From Cyathus striatus (Eukaryota > Basidiomycota > Agaricomycetes > Agaricales > Nidulariaceae): 64,000 bases of DNA. The notes beneath the pieces were generated by a model that was not told where the DNA came from, did not search any database, and saw only the letters and a list, made by a program, of their open reading frames with translations. This document shows, piece by piece, positions 1 through 11,723 of this stretch (positions within the stretch are counted from its first letter, which is position 1; the number at the start of each line of letters is the position of its first letter). Position numbers and translations under genes: made by a program. The stretch is taken from contig JAOVFP010000017.1 in assembly GCA_025738555.1 (NCBI GenBank), positions 186,001-250,000 of the forward strand, read 5' to 3'.

Positions 1-1
1 G

Positions 2-600
2 TCAGTGTACAGCACGACCTATACCATCGTTAGCGACACAGCTACAGAACCAGCCAAAACATACCTCGTAACTGTCGCTGGTGGAGTTATACACTGGGAA
101 CACAAATTGAGGAACTTTCGTCTCATCAGAAGACACAAATGCCAATTTCGATGCGTCGGGGGAGAACCATAGTGCAAAGTCGGCAGAAAAGACTTCTTCC
201 TTGTACACCCAGTCTGGGATGCCATGGAACAGAGAGGCGTTGCCAGTGTCTGTCACACGCAGTGGAGCTGATTCATTAATTTGGTGTAAGATAGTTGGTC
301 ACCCATGGTGAAGAATGCTAATGCAACTCACGGCCCAGGAGGAATAACATAGAGATCGTTGTCGAGTACGAATGCAAGAGCATTGCCTACTGGAGCCCAA
401 GTAGCATATGCAGTTTTGGTGGGTAATGAAGGTGGAACGATGGGTATGGTTTGCTTTGTACTTAGAGTATGAACGTAGTAGTTCCCGGACTCCAAATACA
501 TAATAAGTAAAAAAAAAATTACGTAGATAGAGGTTTGAAATAAGAACCTTCAAATTAAGTTGAAGTTGTACGAACACAACTTACCGCTAAGCAATTTACT
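2..600 (-). pseudogene. dipeptidyl peptidase IV-like gene fragment (N-terminal propeller part)
   Basis: The frame at 2-256 reads GIPDWVYKEEVFSADFALWF, then a DETKVPQFVFPVYN stretch. These are hallmark propeller motifs of the DPP IV / DapB / Ste13 serine aminopeptidases, which cleave X-Pro or X-Ala dipeptides. A preceding exon at about 334-485 carries GNYYVHTLSTKQT and TAYATWAPVGNALAFVLDND, which also fits the family. Introns are visible at about 260-333 (GTGAGT donor) and 486-581 (GTAAGT donor). The catalytic alpha/beta-hydrolase domain would lie left of the window. Two things suggest decay: the phases of the two exons do not match across the 260-333 intron (one base off), and I see no membrane anchor or N-terminus upstream of 600. 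An unusual splice could also explain the phase problem. Confidence 0.68.
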
Positions 601-899
601 GTTACATGTACCTTGATACATACTTTACTTATGTCCATACTGCTACTGTATTTTGAAAAATTATAATATGTTAACTCGGGATTACTCAGTTAAGAAACAC
701 ATTTATTTTTCGTGTGGGAAGTTACACCGTGTAAATTTCGACACGGCTATTCATTCATCCGGCACTTTTTGTAACAACAAACGCAATATTACACGGTGTA
801 TGGTGTCGCTTTTGGTACCTACCCTTACAATTCTGTTCTAGCCAATGTGATTGGCTTGTTTGGCAATAGATTCAGCTGCTTTGTCAGCCAAATCTCAAC

Positions 900-1265
900 A
901 GCTGGGATCTTCGTCCAGCCCTCCGCCGGAAGTATTCACTCACAGCTCACTCCCTCTCGCGGAGGAAAGCCTCACTACAACAGCGAAAATAGGGACTTCA
1001 AGTGCCGGGAGAGCCTCAATCCCTCCCATTAACTGAATCCCCCAGCAGCACAGTCACGAGCGCCTAAAATATCACGATACACCCTCTCTCGCTCTTCCTC
1101 CTCTTCTTAACACTCTGCGTCCTGCTCTGCCCTATCCTCCTACTCAAGACACATGCACCTACGAAGATACCTAAACTGATTCTACCGTACACGACATTTT
1201 GCGTACGGTCCCCCTTCGACGATTTTGACTTTGCGAGGGTTGCATGAAGCGTATGCCCATGTGTA
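900..1265 (+). repeat. dispersed repeat A, copy 1
   Basis: About 365 bp that reappear in inverted orientation at 8391-8775. Matching landmarks include GGATCTTCGTC, GCCGGGAGAGCCTCAATCCC, ATCACGATACACCCT and GTTGCATGAAGCGTATGCCC. No convincing gene is seen; the short open frames in both copies appear to come from the repeat. The 600-900 interval to its left shows no gene. Confidence 0.8.
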
Positions 1266-1756
1266 ATGCTACTTGCTCTCCCCCACTATGACACATCACG
1301 TGACTTCTCAAACCGGCCCAAAGGATAACCGGTGCCGTTGTCATAGGTTACACTATAGCCCATGCATGAGACGCAACTTTCATCCAAGTCATATTATATA
1401 TACTTATTTAAGTACTGCACAATGACCATACATAAATACATACATTACAAGTATATAAATTGTATTGTGATAATGTCTACTTATAGTACTTTTAGTAGAA
1501 GTTTGTCTGACTTAAAAATAGATAGCGTGAGTTATTTTTGTTGTTCAGCGGGCCGTTTGTGTTCGATAGGTTCTGCTTTTCCTTTTCCCGGGCATGTCCA
1601 TTTTCCTTGTTTTTTCCGTCAACTTTACGGCAGTACGAGCAATTCTTGAATTTAGATAATAACCCTTCAGTTCGTTTACACCATGATTTGCCGCATTTCT
1701 GTGGTGGACCTGTCCCTGAGTTGTCCATTGTAGAGGTAAATGGTGAGTTGATGCCT

Positions 1757-1820
1757 AAACAAAGAAATAATTTAGCGAGTCGGTGAACATCCGTTCGACC
1801 TTGGGTGTTCTAAGTTGTCG
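1757..1820 (+). repeat. short dispersed repeat, also at 54719-54783
   Basis: AACAAAGAAATAA, GCGAGTCGGT and CGTCCGTTCA-like blocks occur here and at 54719-54783 in the same orientation. It lies just left of a hAT-like element. Function unknown. Confidence 0.55.
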
Positions 1821-2387
1821 AGAAAAGGGGGGACTAATTTCACTTCATTGCGAGTGTGTAAGTAGTGTTGTTGCAGCTCGGCTCGAGGAGTCATAGCCAC
1901 CCAAGCCGAGCTGATTTCTAGCTAGCCACAGCCAGCCATTTGGCTAACAGCTTGCATGGCTGACACCCCGGCTAATGGGTTAGCCGAGGGGTTTCCTATA
2001 TTAGGTAAGGAATAGCACTTTCCCTTGGCTTTCCCTGGCAGCTGGAGAGCTACCAGCGCTTAATTAATTAATTATTACGTAACACCTCTTAGGCATTTGA
2101 TATGTAGTTGTAGTAGTTGCTCGTCATGTTGGGATATGAATGGGTGTCTGTGGTTGGTTTACTTACTCTAATTTTATTTTCAGCTACTTTTGCTCGATGT
2201 TCATAGTTTTAATATTATTTATATAGCAAGATTACACTAGTAATAACATAAATATTCCTCATATTTTTACCAACTTCCTAAAATGTATATTAGCTGCAGC
2301 TTAGCCATATAGCCAAGCCGAGCTTAGCTGAATTCAAGGTTAGCCAGCCCTAGCTGAGCTGAGCCGAGTCACGGGACGGACGAAAAA

Positions 2388-3538
2388 TGACACCTTACAC
2401 ATGTGGAAATCCCAGCCACACATGCAGAAGTTCCGGCCACATGTGTGGCTAGGGAAATTCACACATTCCCATGGGAAATTCCACACATTGCTAAGTTAGA
2501 CCCACATTTTGTTAAGTATAAATAATAATAATAATAATAATAATGGGCTGTCACACTACATAACTTAAGTTACGACCGCAGTATGTACGTCACGTGACAT
2601 ACAGTGCCGATCAAAAGTATTGCACACACAAAATACAAGCAAACAAGATTGCGAGAAACATAACTTCCCTCAAAGTCACTCAAATTTCTTTAGGTAAAAT
2701 GTAGATATATAATACACGACTTTCCCTATCATAATATAATTTTTTAAAATTTTTATATACACAGAATAATGCAACAGGAAGTGATGAAAAAAGGTGAAGT
2801 TTTGACTGTATTGCACGCTTTACCACATTACTTGGGCTCGATGAAATTATGTGCATTTTAAGTATGTTATTATACTGCTTAAGAGCTTTAATACGCGTCA
2901 TTGAACATAAAATTCGGAGCTGTACATCATTTTCTATTGTCGAGGCGTTCTGGAGACTTTCGCTATTTTTAGCGTAATTTGGCTATTTTTAGCAAAAGTC
3001 TCCAGAATGCCTCGACAATAACAAATGATATACAGCTCCGAATTTTATGTTAAATTACGCGTATTAAAGCTCTTAAGCAGTAGCATAACATACTTAAAAT
3101 ACACATAATTTCATTGAGCCCAAGTAATGTGGTAAAGCGTGCAATACAGTCAAAACTTCACCTTTTTTCATCACTTCCTGTTGCATTATTCTGTGTATAT
3201 AAAAATTTTAAAAAATCATATTATGATAGGGAAAGTCGTGTATTATATATCTACATTTTACATAAAGAGATTTGAGCGACTTTGAGGGAAGTTATGTTTC
3301 TCGCAATCTTGTTTGTTTGTATTTTGTGTGTGCAATACTTTTGATCAGCACTGTATGTCACGTGACGTACATACTGTGGTCGTAACTTAAGTTATGTAGT
3401 GTGACAGCCCATTATTATTATTATTTATACTTAACAAAGTGTGGGTCTCACTTAGCAATGTGTGGAATTTCCCGTGGGAATGTGTGAATTTCCCTAGCCA
3501 CACATGTGGCCGGGGTTTCCACATGTGTAAGGTGTCGT
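2388..3538. repeat. 1.15-kb near-perfect palindrome
   Basis: Two arms of about 550-575 bp are inverted copies centred near 2970. The left arm has one extra block of about 27 bp near 2405-2440. The loop is short, around GGCTATTTTTAGC. The outer parts begin GACACCTTACACATGTGGAA and are followed by an AAT microsatellite (2520-2545); the inner part is a TA-flanked MITE at 2602-3353. The open frames inside it are by-products of the repeat. Confidence 0.88.
2602..3353. mobile_element. palindromic Tc1/mariner-type MITE
   Basis: It begins CAGTGCCGATCAAAAGTATT and ends in the inverted complement AATACTTTTGATCAGCACTG, with TA on each side (2600-2601 and 3354-3355). CAGTG termini and a TA duplication are typical of the Tc1/mariner superfamily. 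It is 752 bp and foldback over its whole length, with no transposase. Confidence 0.7.
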
Positions 3539-3585
3539 ACTTCGTACCTCCCTGCTGAGTCATGTTTAGCTGTTTAACAACACTA

Positions 3586-4084
3586 CGAGTGTGTAGGTAC
3601 ATGATTTTTAAGGAAAATTAGTATAAGGAGTCTACTTAATGAGGGATGGTTGATAAAACGGAAATTAATGGTGTTTAAATCATATATTTATGGAGGAAAA
3701 TGGTAAGGTATGAAACAGAGAACATACCAATGAATATAAAGAAAATATAAAGGATAAAACTTGAGTAGAAACAAACACGGCCTTCAGTAAACTGTTTTGC
3801 AGCATTCATTGGGACTTGGTAAAGTGGGATACCGACGATCTTGAGTCCTGTTGAGTAATAGCGGCATTCGGATCGATATGGGGGTGTGGGCATTTGAGGG
3901 AATCAGTGGGAAGGGTCAAGTGAGAGGGGGAGAGCAAACACGAACAGCACGTCGATGTGCACATCAGTTGATTATACAATAGAAATAAACTTGTGGGAAA
4001 AAAATCACCTAGCTTGTTTCAAACTCAAGCCCTCATCAATACTTTGTTTGATGTGGTCTATTTTACCGCTCAGCAACTTCGCTG
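3586..4084. other. no confident gene; possible short minus-strand exon near 3760-3893
   Basis: Between the two hAT-like elements, one minus-strand frame (about 3760-3893) reads smoothly, starting MPTPPYRSECRYYS and followed by a possible donor, but I do not recognise the family and found no partner exon. The rest shows nothing. Confidence 0.25.
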
Positions 4085-4913
4085 TAGTGATGTAAAACGG
4101 TTGAATATGGTGAAGCTCGGCTCAGCTAATCGCAGCTAAACGAGAAACTCAGCTAAGACCAGCTTGGCTAATCGGCTCAGCCACAGCTAGCATTACCGCT
4201 TATGGACAAGTAAATTAGTATACCTACGTTGCAGTGTATGCTCGGTGTACGCTGCACATGCTTGAAGCTCTACTAGTTATTTCTAAGAACTTTTGACTTT
4301 AATTTGAAGTAACACATTAATCTATATTATAATATGAGAATATGAGAATTATTAATAAATATAATGTGTCTAAACTAAGTTTAAACAACATTATTAGTCA
4401 TTTTCAGTCGCTATGGACTGTAATGTGCTTAGTATTATAAAAGAACTTACCAGTGAAGTAGACATTATCAAATGCATGAGGACAATAACACTTCCGAAAG
4501 CACAGTGCCATTTTTAAAGTTTTAAATTTCGCATTTTGAGCCTGAGCAATAATGTGACGGTTAGTAAACTACTAGTAAACAACGTGGATATTGAAACTTG
4601 AAATACAGTGGTCTATGACATTAATTAGAATGACAGTCATTAAGATACATATACATTTATTGAGAGTTTCAATTAGAATAAACAATTGAAATTACATTAG
4701 ATATGCACGAATTATTGGTAGCAAGAGTAATTTGACTCGGAGCGATGACGTCGAGAACGGAACTGTTATCCCAATTAGGAAAGAGATCAGCTAATTCCCT
4801 TAGCTGTACAGTTAGCTGCTTAAGCCGTTAGCCGTAGAACCGGCTACGGCTAATAGCTGGGCCAGCTCAGCTCAAGCGGCTATGGCTCCTCAAGCCAAGC
4901 CGCAACAACACTA
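4085..4913. mobile_element. non-autonomous hAT element with perfect 8-bp TSD
   Basis: The ends are TAGTGATG and CAACACTA. The octamer CTTCGCTG is duplicated exactly at 4077-4084 and 4914-4921. Both subterminal regions are rich in GGCT/AGCC (4110-4200 and 4790-4900). Without a transposase it would depend on an autonomous relative such as the one at 60274. Confidence 0.85.
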
Positions 4914-5097
4914 CTTCGCTGTGTTTAAAACCAAGCTACAACTACTGTATGTATGTAGGCAACCAAAATGTCGCCATTGCAGGAGATTCAATTGCAGCCA
5001 GTAGAATAAAAAAAAGATATATATTTTGTATGATACTACACACATATCTAAGTATACTAACTAATATACCCTGGACCTTCTATTTAACATACACTCT

Positions 5098-5345
5098 TAC
5101 CAACCACCTTTCAGCCCCTTCAGGCATACCGTACATGAGCGAGTACGCATAAAGCTATTGGTCAGTGAGAGTGTAAGCAAAAGGAGTAGTGCGACATACA
5201 AAAATTATCAGCCCTTCCCTTCGACACGCGCCGTTAACGACGATCCTTCCCCCCTTCTGGCATACCAGTTGTGAACGAGTGAACTAAGAGTTGGTGTGAG
5301 TGTAAGCAAGAGAAAGAATATAAGGGAGTGTGACGTACAATGTTT
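5098..5345. repeat. diverged tandem duplication, about 120-bp units
   Basis: The unit at about 5112-5213 (CAGGCATACCGTACATGAGC to GTGCGACATACAA) recurs at about 5254-5340 (TGGCATACCAGTTGTGAACG to GTGTGACGTACAA). No gene is seen. Confidence 0.5.
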
Positions 5346-6209
5346 TCAAAAGCATAACTCAGCCAGTACCCATAATGTCGCGGTCTACATAAAAATGTTT
5401 GTCAATGATCCTACAGCACACCTAGGAGTGAGAAGCATTCATGAGTACCAGAAAGGAGACTTACAACGGTGAAGGGTTTGATAAAGTTTGCAATGAATTG
5501 ACAAAGGTTCCCTATATAAACGTTAACAAGGGAAGGAGACATGACAGAACAGACAGGTAAGTAGGGGGAAAGGGAAGGAACAGAGAACAGAGACGAGACG
5601 AGACCGAAATTTGTTTTCACAGCCGGATGTAACCGAAGATCGAAGTCACGTGATGACTTGGCACACCGGCAATGGGGAACTTACTCGTTGTCAAGTCATT
5701 GTGCTCGGCCCCTTTCTCCCCTTCTCACACCCTGTTCCAAACACATAACTGTACTGTAGATAATTACTAGAGCACTCTGAGCATTGTGCAACAGCTACTA
5801 AAACATACATATAGATAAATTACAATCTATATTTGAGGTATTAAAAATTGTAAACATCACCATTTCTCTTAAAATAATAAAGACTACTTATCCAGTGTAT
5901 AATAGTAGTGTATAAGTAGTGATCTTTCAAGATCCAAGAAAGGGAAGGAGCTAAACTATCTGCACTTATATAGTCTACATAAAATTGCAGACATCTATAA
6001 AGAGATATGTAGATAGCTGTCTAATGTATGTAAATCTATATGTCTGTCATGGTGTACTCTATAGTCTACCTAACTCTATCTAGCATCAATGTGTGCTATG
6101 TAATGCGATGTAGCCTACATATATCTATATGGCTTGGCAGATGATCGATATAGGTTACCGAGCTTGGCACTTGGCTCCGTAGCCGGATCAGTGTTTCCTG
6201 ATGTATGCT
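5346..6209. other. AT-rich low-complexity interval without gene
   Basis: From 5760 to 6140 the sequence is dominated by short TCTATA/TAGATA-like words. No coding region or transposon end is recognised. Confidence 0.5.
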
Positions 6210-6960
6210 CAGTTGAGAATTGGGCTTTTTTCACAAGAGTCTGCGGGAGAATGGATTAGACGTCATAATAACACATTGTCATGGTCCCCGAGTTGAAGTA
6301 CCATCGTGCTCAAGCACGCTCCTTCCCCCATACACCCTCAGTTCTCGTAACTTCCATATACTGGTTACCAGAAGGTGTCTTACAAATTTTACAATGCTTA
6401 TGGTAGATAACTAGTTGCCCATACCATTTGATTGATAAATGGTCTCTTTCATCGTGTTATCACTAAGAGGAGATTGGAATATAAACGGTACCACTATCTA
6501 ATCCTCGGGATGATTTTCTGGATGCATTATCATAGCCTTGCCATTGTTCAAGTACAACGAGTGAATATTACATTCATCTTCATCCTGCATGCTTGTGGCT
6601 GTAATGCAACTAAGAATCTCGAACTTGAAGAAAGTGAAAGAACATGAGTTGGTTAACTCTGCTAGAGCCTAGAGGGACATACAAGGATCGCTCAGGAGAT
6701 ATTGTTGGCACGTCGATTGCAATAAGACACGTATTATATGTTCGATGACATCGTGCGCTCGCACTAATAGGCCTGACAGTGAGAGAATCGATAACAGGAC
6801 GCTTCCCATGGCATCGATCTCACACGGATCCATTAATAGGTAGAATCAGCACTGTATGTTCGATATCATCATGTGCTAGTAATAATAAGTATGGGAGAAT
6901 TGATGAAAGGGCGCTTCCTTCCATCGACATCAAGTCGACGTAAAGACTTATGTAATAAGC
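6210..6960 (+). repeat. dispersed repeat D, copy 1
   Basis: Direct repeat of 53605-54420. Shared blocks include GAGTCTGCGGGAGAATG, ACCCTCAGTTCTCG, CTCTTTCATCGTGTT and ATCGATGAAAGGGCGCTTCC. The copies are substantially diverged, with indels. No coding function is recognised. Confidence 0.75.
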
Positions 6961-8390
6961 ATCGACGCTGAAATAAAGCCATATGTAACTAGAAAATAAG
7001 TAAATCATCAGAATATAAAATTTCGCAAGACATGTTTACTACTACCCGCCTTCACTTCAAGTAGAGACTATGAAGCCATTCTACGGTCTTACATTCTTCG
7101 CGTGGATGTGAGGAAAGGTAAATGTAGCCAGTTGCGGCAGTAGGTAGGCTGTATAATGTGGACCTCAGTAGTAGCGTCGATAGGCAGTGAAGGTCATCCT
7201 ATACTCGATGGCTGACTGAACTAAGTACCAGCGTAGTCACTGCAGGAAGTGGACAGCCATGAAGACAAGTTGCATATAGCGTATCATCTGCAGGATCACC
7301 GGGATAGCCCCCGCAATTCCCGTTCCCAACCGTAACTCGTCCTCAAATATGCGTCTGCAGTGCAGGACAAGGAGAGACCATCTGTACTAATCCAACCTTA
7401 ACCCGAATTCGTCATATATCTATAAACAGGCCATAGCCTGTATGACAGAGATAGTGAACGTACAGAGCGATAAGAACGTGCACGTTGACAACGTGGTCCC
7501 ACTGGATGCACTCCCGCTCTGGAAGGGGGGAAGCTGTTGCTCCCCATCTTGCGAACCCTCCTTCTGATTCACTTGTTCATCAACACTCCGCCCACTCCGC
7601 CCTCAGCTACACCCACTCCCTCGTCTTGAAGTTCCCAGGTGTCCAATCTGCGGTCCCAGCCGTTTCCGGTTCGCCTCTAAGCTGGACCTTCTTACGTTTC
7701 ACCCCTTGACAAGGAAGCATTAACCGACCGAAGAAAAGACTTCCTCATCAGCAAGCGCAGCTATAAAACCCAACACGCAGTTACCAGCTCTTGCAACGCC
7801 TGTGCTAGCGAAGTGAACAGGAGGAGGTGAAGAATGTTGACCTTTGCCTTTTTCAGCAGAGGCTAGCGTAATCTACGGGCCCGTTGAGGTGTTCGTAGGT
7901 GTGGGATTAGGTGAACGTTTCGCAATGATAGCTAATGGAGTGGAGCTGGTTGTGGCGAGTGATGGTGAAGCGGTAGACCGTAGTAGGTGGTAGGTGGAGG
8001 TACATTGATTGAGGAAGCAGTCGTGCTAAATGGTGGAGGCAAAGCAGCAGCACTGGGTGGATGCACAGGAGTAGCAGAAGGGTTAGTCGAGGAGGTTCAA
8101 AGCCCGAAGGTACTGCAGGTACATCTGTAGTAGGCGCAGGTGCAGTGGATGAGGCAGTAGATATCAAGAGTAGTCGTAACCTGTACATCAAAGTCAGCAA
8201 TGCACACGTCAGAGTAGGGAAGAAAACGAACCCAACCATAGTCTCACCCCAAACTCCTTCCTCCTCTTCTCCCACATGAAACTCCCCGAAAAGGCTCACA
8301 CCGCACTCCCCAGAGTCAACAGTCAACGGCACCACAACCTCCGTAACCACTATACTCGGGTCCGCGCATATTCAACATCCGCCAAAGCCA
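6961..8390. other. no recognisable gene; longest ORF 7907-8350 (-) unassigned
   Basis: The 147-codon minus-strand frame at 7907-8350 has a glutamate-rich N-terminal part and then low-complexity leucine/proline runs. No family is recognised and no splice partners are evident. It lies next to repeat A copy 2, so it may be a repeat by-product. Confidence 0.3.
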
Positions 8391-8775
8391 TACATGGGCA
8401 TACGCTGCATGCAACCCTCGCGAAGTCAAAATAGCCGAAGAGGGACCGTACGCAAACGTCGTGTACGGCAGGATCAGTTTAGGTATCTTCGTAGGTGCAT
8501 GTGTCTGGAGTAGGGGGACAGGGCAGAGCAGGACCCAGAGTGTTTAGAGGAGGAAGAGCGATAGAAAGGGTGTATCGTGATGTTTTAGGCACTTGTGACT
8601 GCCGGTGAGGGAACTCAGTTAATGAGAGGGATTGAGGCTCTCCCGGCATTCGAGGTCTTTATCTTCGTTGTTGTGATGAGGCTTTCCTCTACGAGAGGGA
8701 GCGAGCTGCGAGAAAATACTTCCAGCGGAGGCCTGGGCGAAGTCGGTAAGTCATTTGACGAAGATCCAGGAGACT
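8391..8775 (-). repeat. dispersed repeat A, copy 2
   Basis: Inverted copy of 900-1265, from GGGCATACGCTGCATGCAAC to GACGAAGATCC. The pair lies 7.1 kb apart and brackets the hAT-like and repeat D block. Confidence 0.8.
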
Positions 8776-9100
8776 GTTCTCTCTGACCGTATAAGAGGAA
8801 TACTCTGCCCTGCATGATATCGTCCTGCAAACGAGTCCTCGTCCAGCCTCAAATACAGGCTTTCGTCTTCGTCGTCCACTTCTTAAAGCCTACGTGCCGT
8901 GTGAGCTTGCTCTCTCGTAGGGATGCGGCCCGGGCATAGTTTGCGAATGGCGTAGCCGTGGTTGAGTTTGGGCTACTATCGAATGCTAGAACCAAACGAA
9001 AACCGGGCGCATTCTTGACATCTTGTGAATTCGCATGCGTCGATGTACATGTCGTTCAGACATTGCGTATTCGCCGGAGACATAGTACAGAACTGGAGTT

Positions 9101-9760
9101 TCAGGGAGAGAGCAAGAGACGGAGGTAGCGGAATGTAAGCCTGAATAATGAAGTGGGCAAGAATGGAGCAATTGAAAGACACGGAGGTTGGTGTTTCGGA
9201 GGAAGAGCGCCGAGAAAAATAATGATGGGGAATCACTCGGCCGTATCAGCATGAGGCGTGGCGAAGTAGGCGCCGACTGTAACAACTCCGATTCTTTCGT
9301 AAGCCTCGGTTCCGAAGCAACTTGTTAACATATGTACTTGTCTCTTATACCTCTGAACCACGTTATCGACCTATGCTCTTCCTTTTCTTTTCTCGTTCGT
9401 TCTCCTTTCTTTCTCGCTGCCGAGGATTGTATTAATCATAGTTCAAGGGTTTCCTTGCACTGGTCCAATTGACGTAGGAGTGCGTCACCAGGCCGTGAAG
9501 TCACCGCGGACTTCACGGGTGTTCGATCCTGCTCGGAATTGATCTCAGGTGGGGTATCGTCACCTACCTTGCCACGCGAGATGGCACTCCCTTGTGCTCA
9601 TCTCCTCTTGAGAGGGCAAGAGATAGAGGTAGCGGAATGTAAGCCAGGCTGGATAATAAAGTGGGCAGGAAAGGAGCAATTGAAAGACGCGGAGGTTGAT
9701 GTTTCGACTGAAGCGCTGGCTCAGCATGTTCTTCACATCGTCCTTTGACTGTTCTTATTT
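9101..9760 (+). repeat. direct duplication of about 95 bp (9101-9195 and 9606-9700)
   Basis: Both blocks carry GGAGGTAGCGGAATGTAAGC, AGTGGGCA and GGAGCAATTGAAAGAC. The second sits in a 69-codon frame (9539-9748) reading EVAECKPGWIIKWAGKEQL, which looks protein-like but is unassigned. The first copy has stops in that frame. The duplication may mark an old exon or retroelement fragment. Confidence 0.45.
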
Positions 9761-9821
9761 GCTTACTCTAGTTATCTACATCTACTTGAGATTTCCTCAG
9801 CGTTGCAAGTATTCTTAATAA

Positions 9822-11722
9822 TTCCCACTACCTTTTAAGGTAGTTGGGTATTAGGGACCTTTGGGCCACCGGATATAGTAATTTGAGGATCTTGGATAAG
9901 ATCTCAACCTGATTGGCTGGAGTCATTTCTGAATTCTTGTGATGCTTGTGACCATTAGTTCCTGGCACCATGAACTCACCTCTCGTTCTATCACACCTGC
10001 CTCAACCCCAGCCTGTTAACATTGCCTTAACGCACAGCAAAAACCGATCTCTTTGTCCTGTAAAGAATTCTTAGGAGATTGTTCATTTGAAGTTGTAGTT
10101 TGAGCACTTGAGCAGCAGCTCACAAGAATGGGGCTTGGGGAAAGATTGGAGACAGGTTTGATTGTGCCCAACGAATGGTACGTACACTACAATACCTTTA
10201 AGTACCTGTTTGTATTTCTCACTTAATACCACGGCTTAGATAACATGTATGCTCTCTTGATTTGTCTCTACAGCTTTTCCAGTTATCAGTGATACCACTA
10301 TAGTCTATCCAACCTTTCCCCCCTTGTCCAGCACTGAAATTTTCCACTCCTACCCACTTCTACATCTACACTGGTACGAGCCTCCTCTAATATGATCAAT
10401 GCAAAACCGCTCCCCTTGGACCCACACTGGACTATAATACCAGCTTGCATACGTCATATTCAAGTGCACTCAGGTAGACTTATGTTCTTGATTCGGCACT
10501 AATGCCTTTTCACTGACTTGTCAGTATTGTATGTTTAAGTGCCATCAAGCCAGTACTATGTGACGAGGTGCAATTCCCATAGAACCCCCTATGTGGATAT
10601 GGTATTATTGCTCTCAGTCTGAACATCTTGCTTACACAGAACACCAAACTACGCAGCTAATTCAGGGCTCTTTAAGCTTTGTAATAGTAACAGATGTAGT
10701 AAGTACGTGCCAGTTAAGAGCCCTATTTGTGGTATAGTGCACTTCGTGTAGACTCCTTTACGTCTACGTGGTCTTCAGTGATGTAAGCTTCCTCCATTCT
10801 TGTTCCAATGATGTATTGCTGAGGCTAATATCTTCGGTTATGGTGTAGGTCTATCTAGACTATAGCAAAACACATCGACTGGATCTTGAGATAAAGTACG
10901 AACCTTCAAATAAAGAATTTGAAAAGTATTCATGTCACCCATCGTACAACATTGCAGAGAGCATTCTCTGCAGGTGCACATTGTCACCATCCATGACTTC
11001 TGTTGCCGAAGTAGGTCTGTTCTACTTGCAATAACATGACGACTCCTGAGGTCGTATTCACATCATGGGCATCTCTGAGAGCTGGTACTTTGCATAATTT
11101 AACGTGAACAGTCTGTGGCTCTTACCATACAAGTTCCAGAACCACGGCTATATCATGTTCTCATTACCCACAAGTTTATGTGAAATTCACCACTATTATA
11201 GCTCATTATGCTCGTATTTTTACCTACTAGAAAAGTAGACAGAGGTGGTGTTGTTAGTCATTATCACTATCCCACACGCAACACGAAGGCAAACAGTACG
11301 TCGCTCTCATAGCCACATAGCAGAAGGAAGGGGGCACAATTGAGAGAAAGATTGGGGGTAAAGGATATGTTGCTAGGTGCTTAGAAGCCATGGAAGGCTC
11401 ATGTGTAGGTAGAGGGCGAGGCTAAGGAAGGTTAGGTGATTCAAAGTATGTATCCTTTGCTCGCGAGTGCACTCTTCATTATTGTACACTTCTTTCTCTA
11501 ATGTTTCTCACTACCTGATTCTTTTCCGGACTTCATATTTACAATATTACTTCTTAATACTATATAACCCAACATGTACTATACCTGTAAGTCATGTATC
11601 AACTTTCAGGCCAGCATATCAATATATATAACAGTTATGTCGTTCAAACTGAGTTACAATGATATAACCAAGAGTTGACCAACAGGGTAGTGGGCTTTGC
11701 CGCTTGCCGGCCCTATTCTTTA
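9822..11722 (-). mobile_element. Helitron/Helentron-like element, copy 1
   Basis: The left end (TTCCCACTACC) forms a hairpin with GGTAGTTGGG through a TTTTAA loop. Near the right end GGTAGTGGG, the inverse of CCCACTACC, is inset by about 28 bp and followed by a GC-rich stretch (GCCGCTTGCCGGCCC) and CTATTCTTTA. The same ends recur at 11724-13012, 27640-31392 and 48670-49769, each between an A and a T without a target duplication. Asymmetric inverted repeats, a terminal stem-loop and no TSD fit Helentron-type non-autonomous elements, but canonical CTRR is absent. No helicase is seen and the interior holds no recognised gene. Confidence 0.55.
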
Positions 11723-11723
11723 T

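Larger units (their letters stand above)
1863..3585. mobile_element. hAT-like non-autonomous element with nested palindrome
   Basis: The left end is TAGTGTTGTTGCAGC and the right end is TTTAACAACACTA, so the outermost bases are an inverted repeat. The left 500 bp are packed with GGCT/AGCC subterminal motifs, as in the elements at 4085-4913 and 60274. A 12-bp near-identical direct repeat (CGAGTGTGTAAG at 1851-1862, CGAGTGTGTAGG at 3586-3597) abuts the ends. That is longer than the 8 bp expected for hAT, so the exact mechanism is unsure. No transposase is present. Most of the right part is the palindrome at 2388-3538. Confidence 0.6.

Noticed and set aside
1863..4913. One 3-kb hAT element using the outermost TAGTGTTG ends
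   Set aside because: The right end at 4913 has its own perfect 8-bp duplication with 4085, so there are two separate elements.
7907..8350. 147-codon minus-strand ORF as a gene
   Set aside because: Low-complexity leucine/proline runs, no recognised domain, no splice partner, and it is next to a dispersed repeat.
9490..9545. tRNA-like stretch with TGTTCGATCC
   Set aside because: A T-loop-like word is present, but no matching acceptor, D-arm or anticodon arm of the right length could be drawn.
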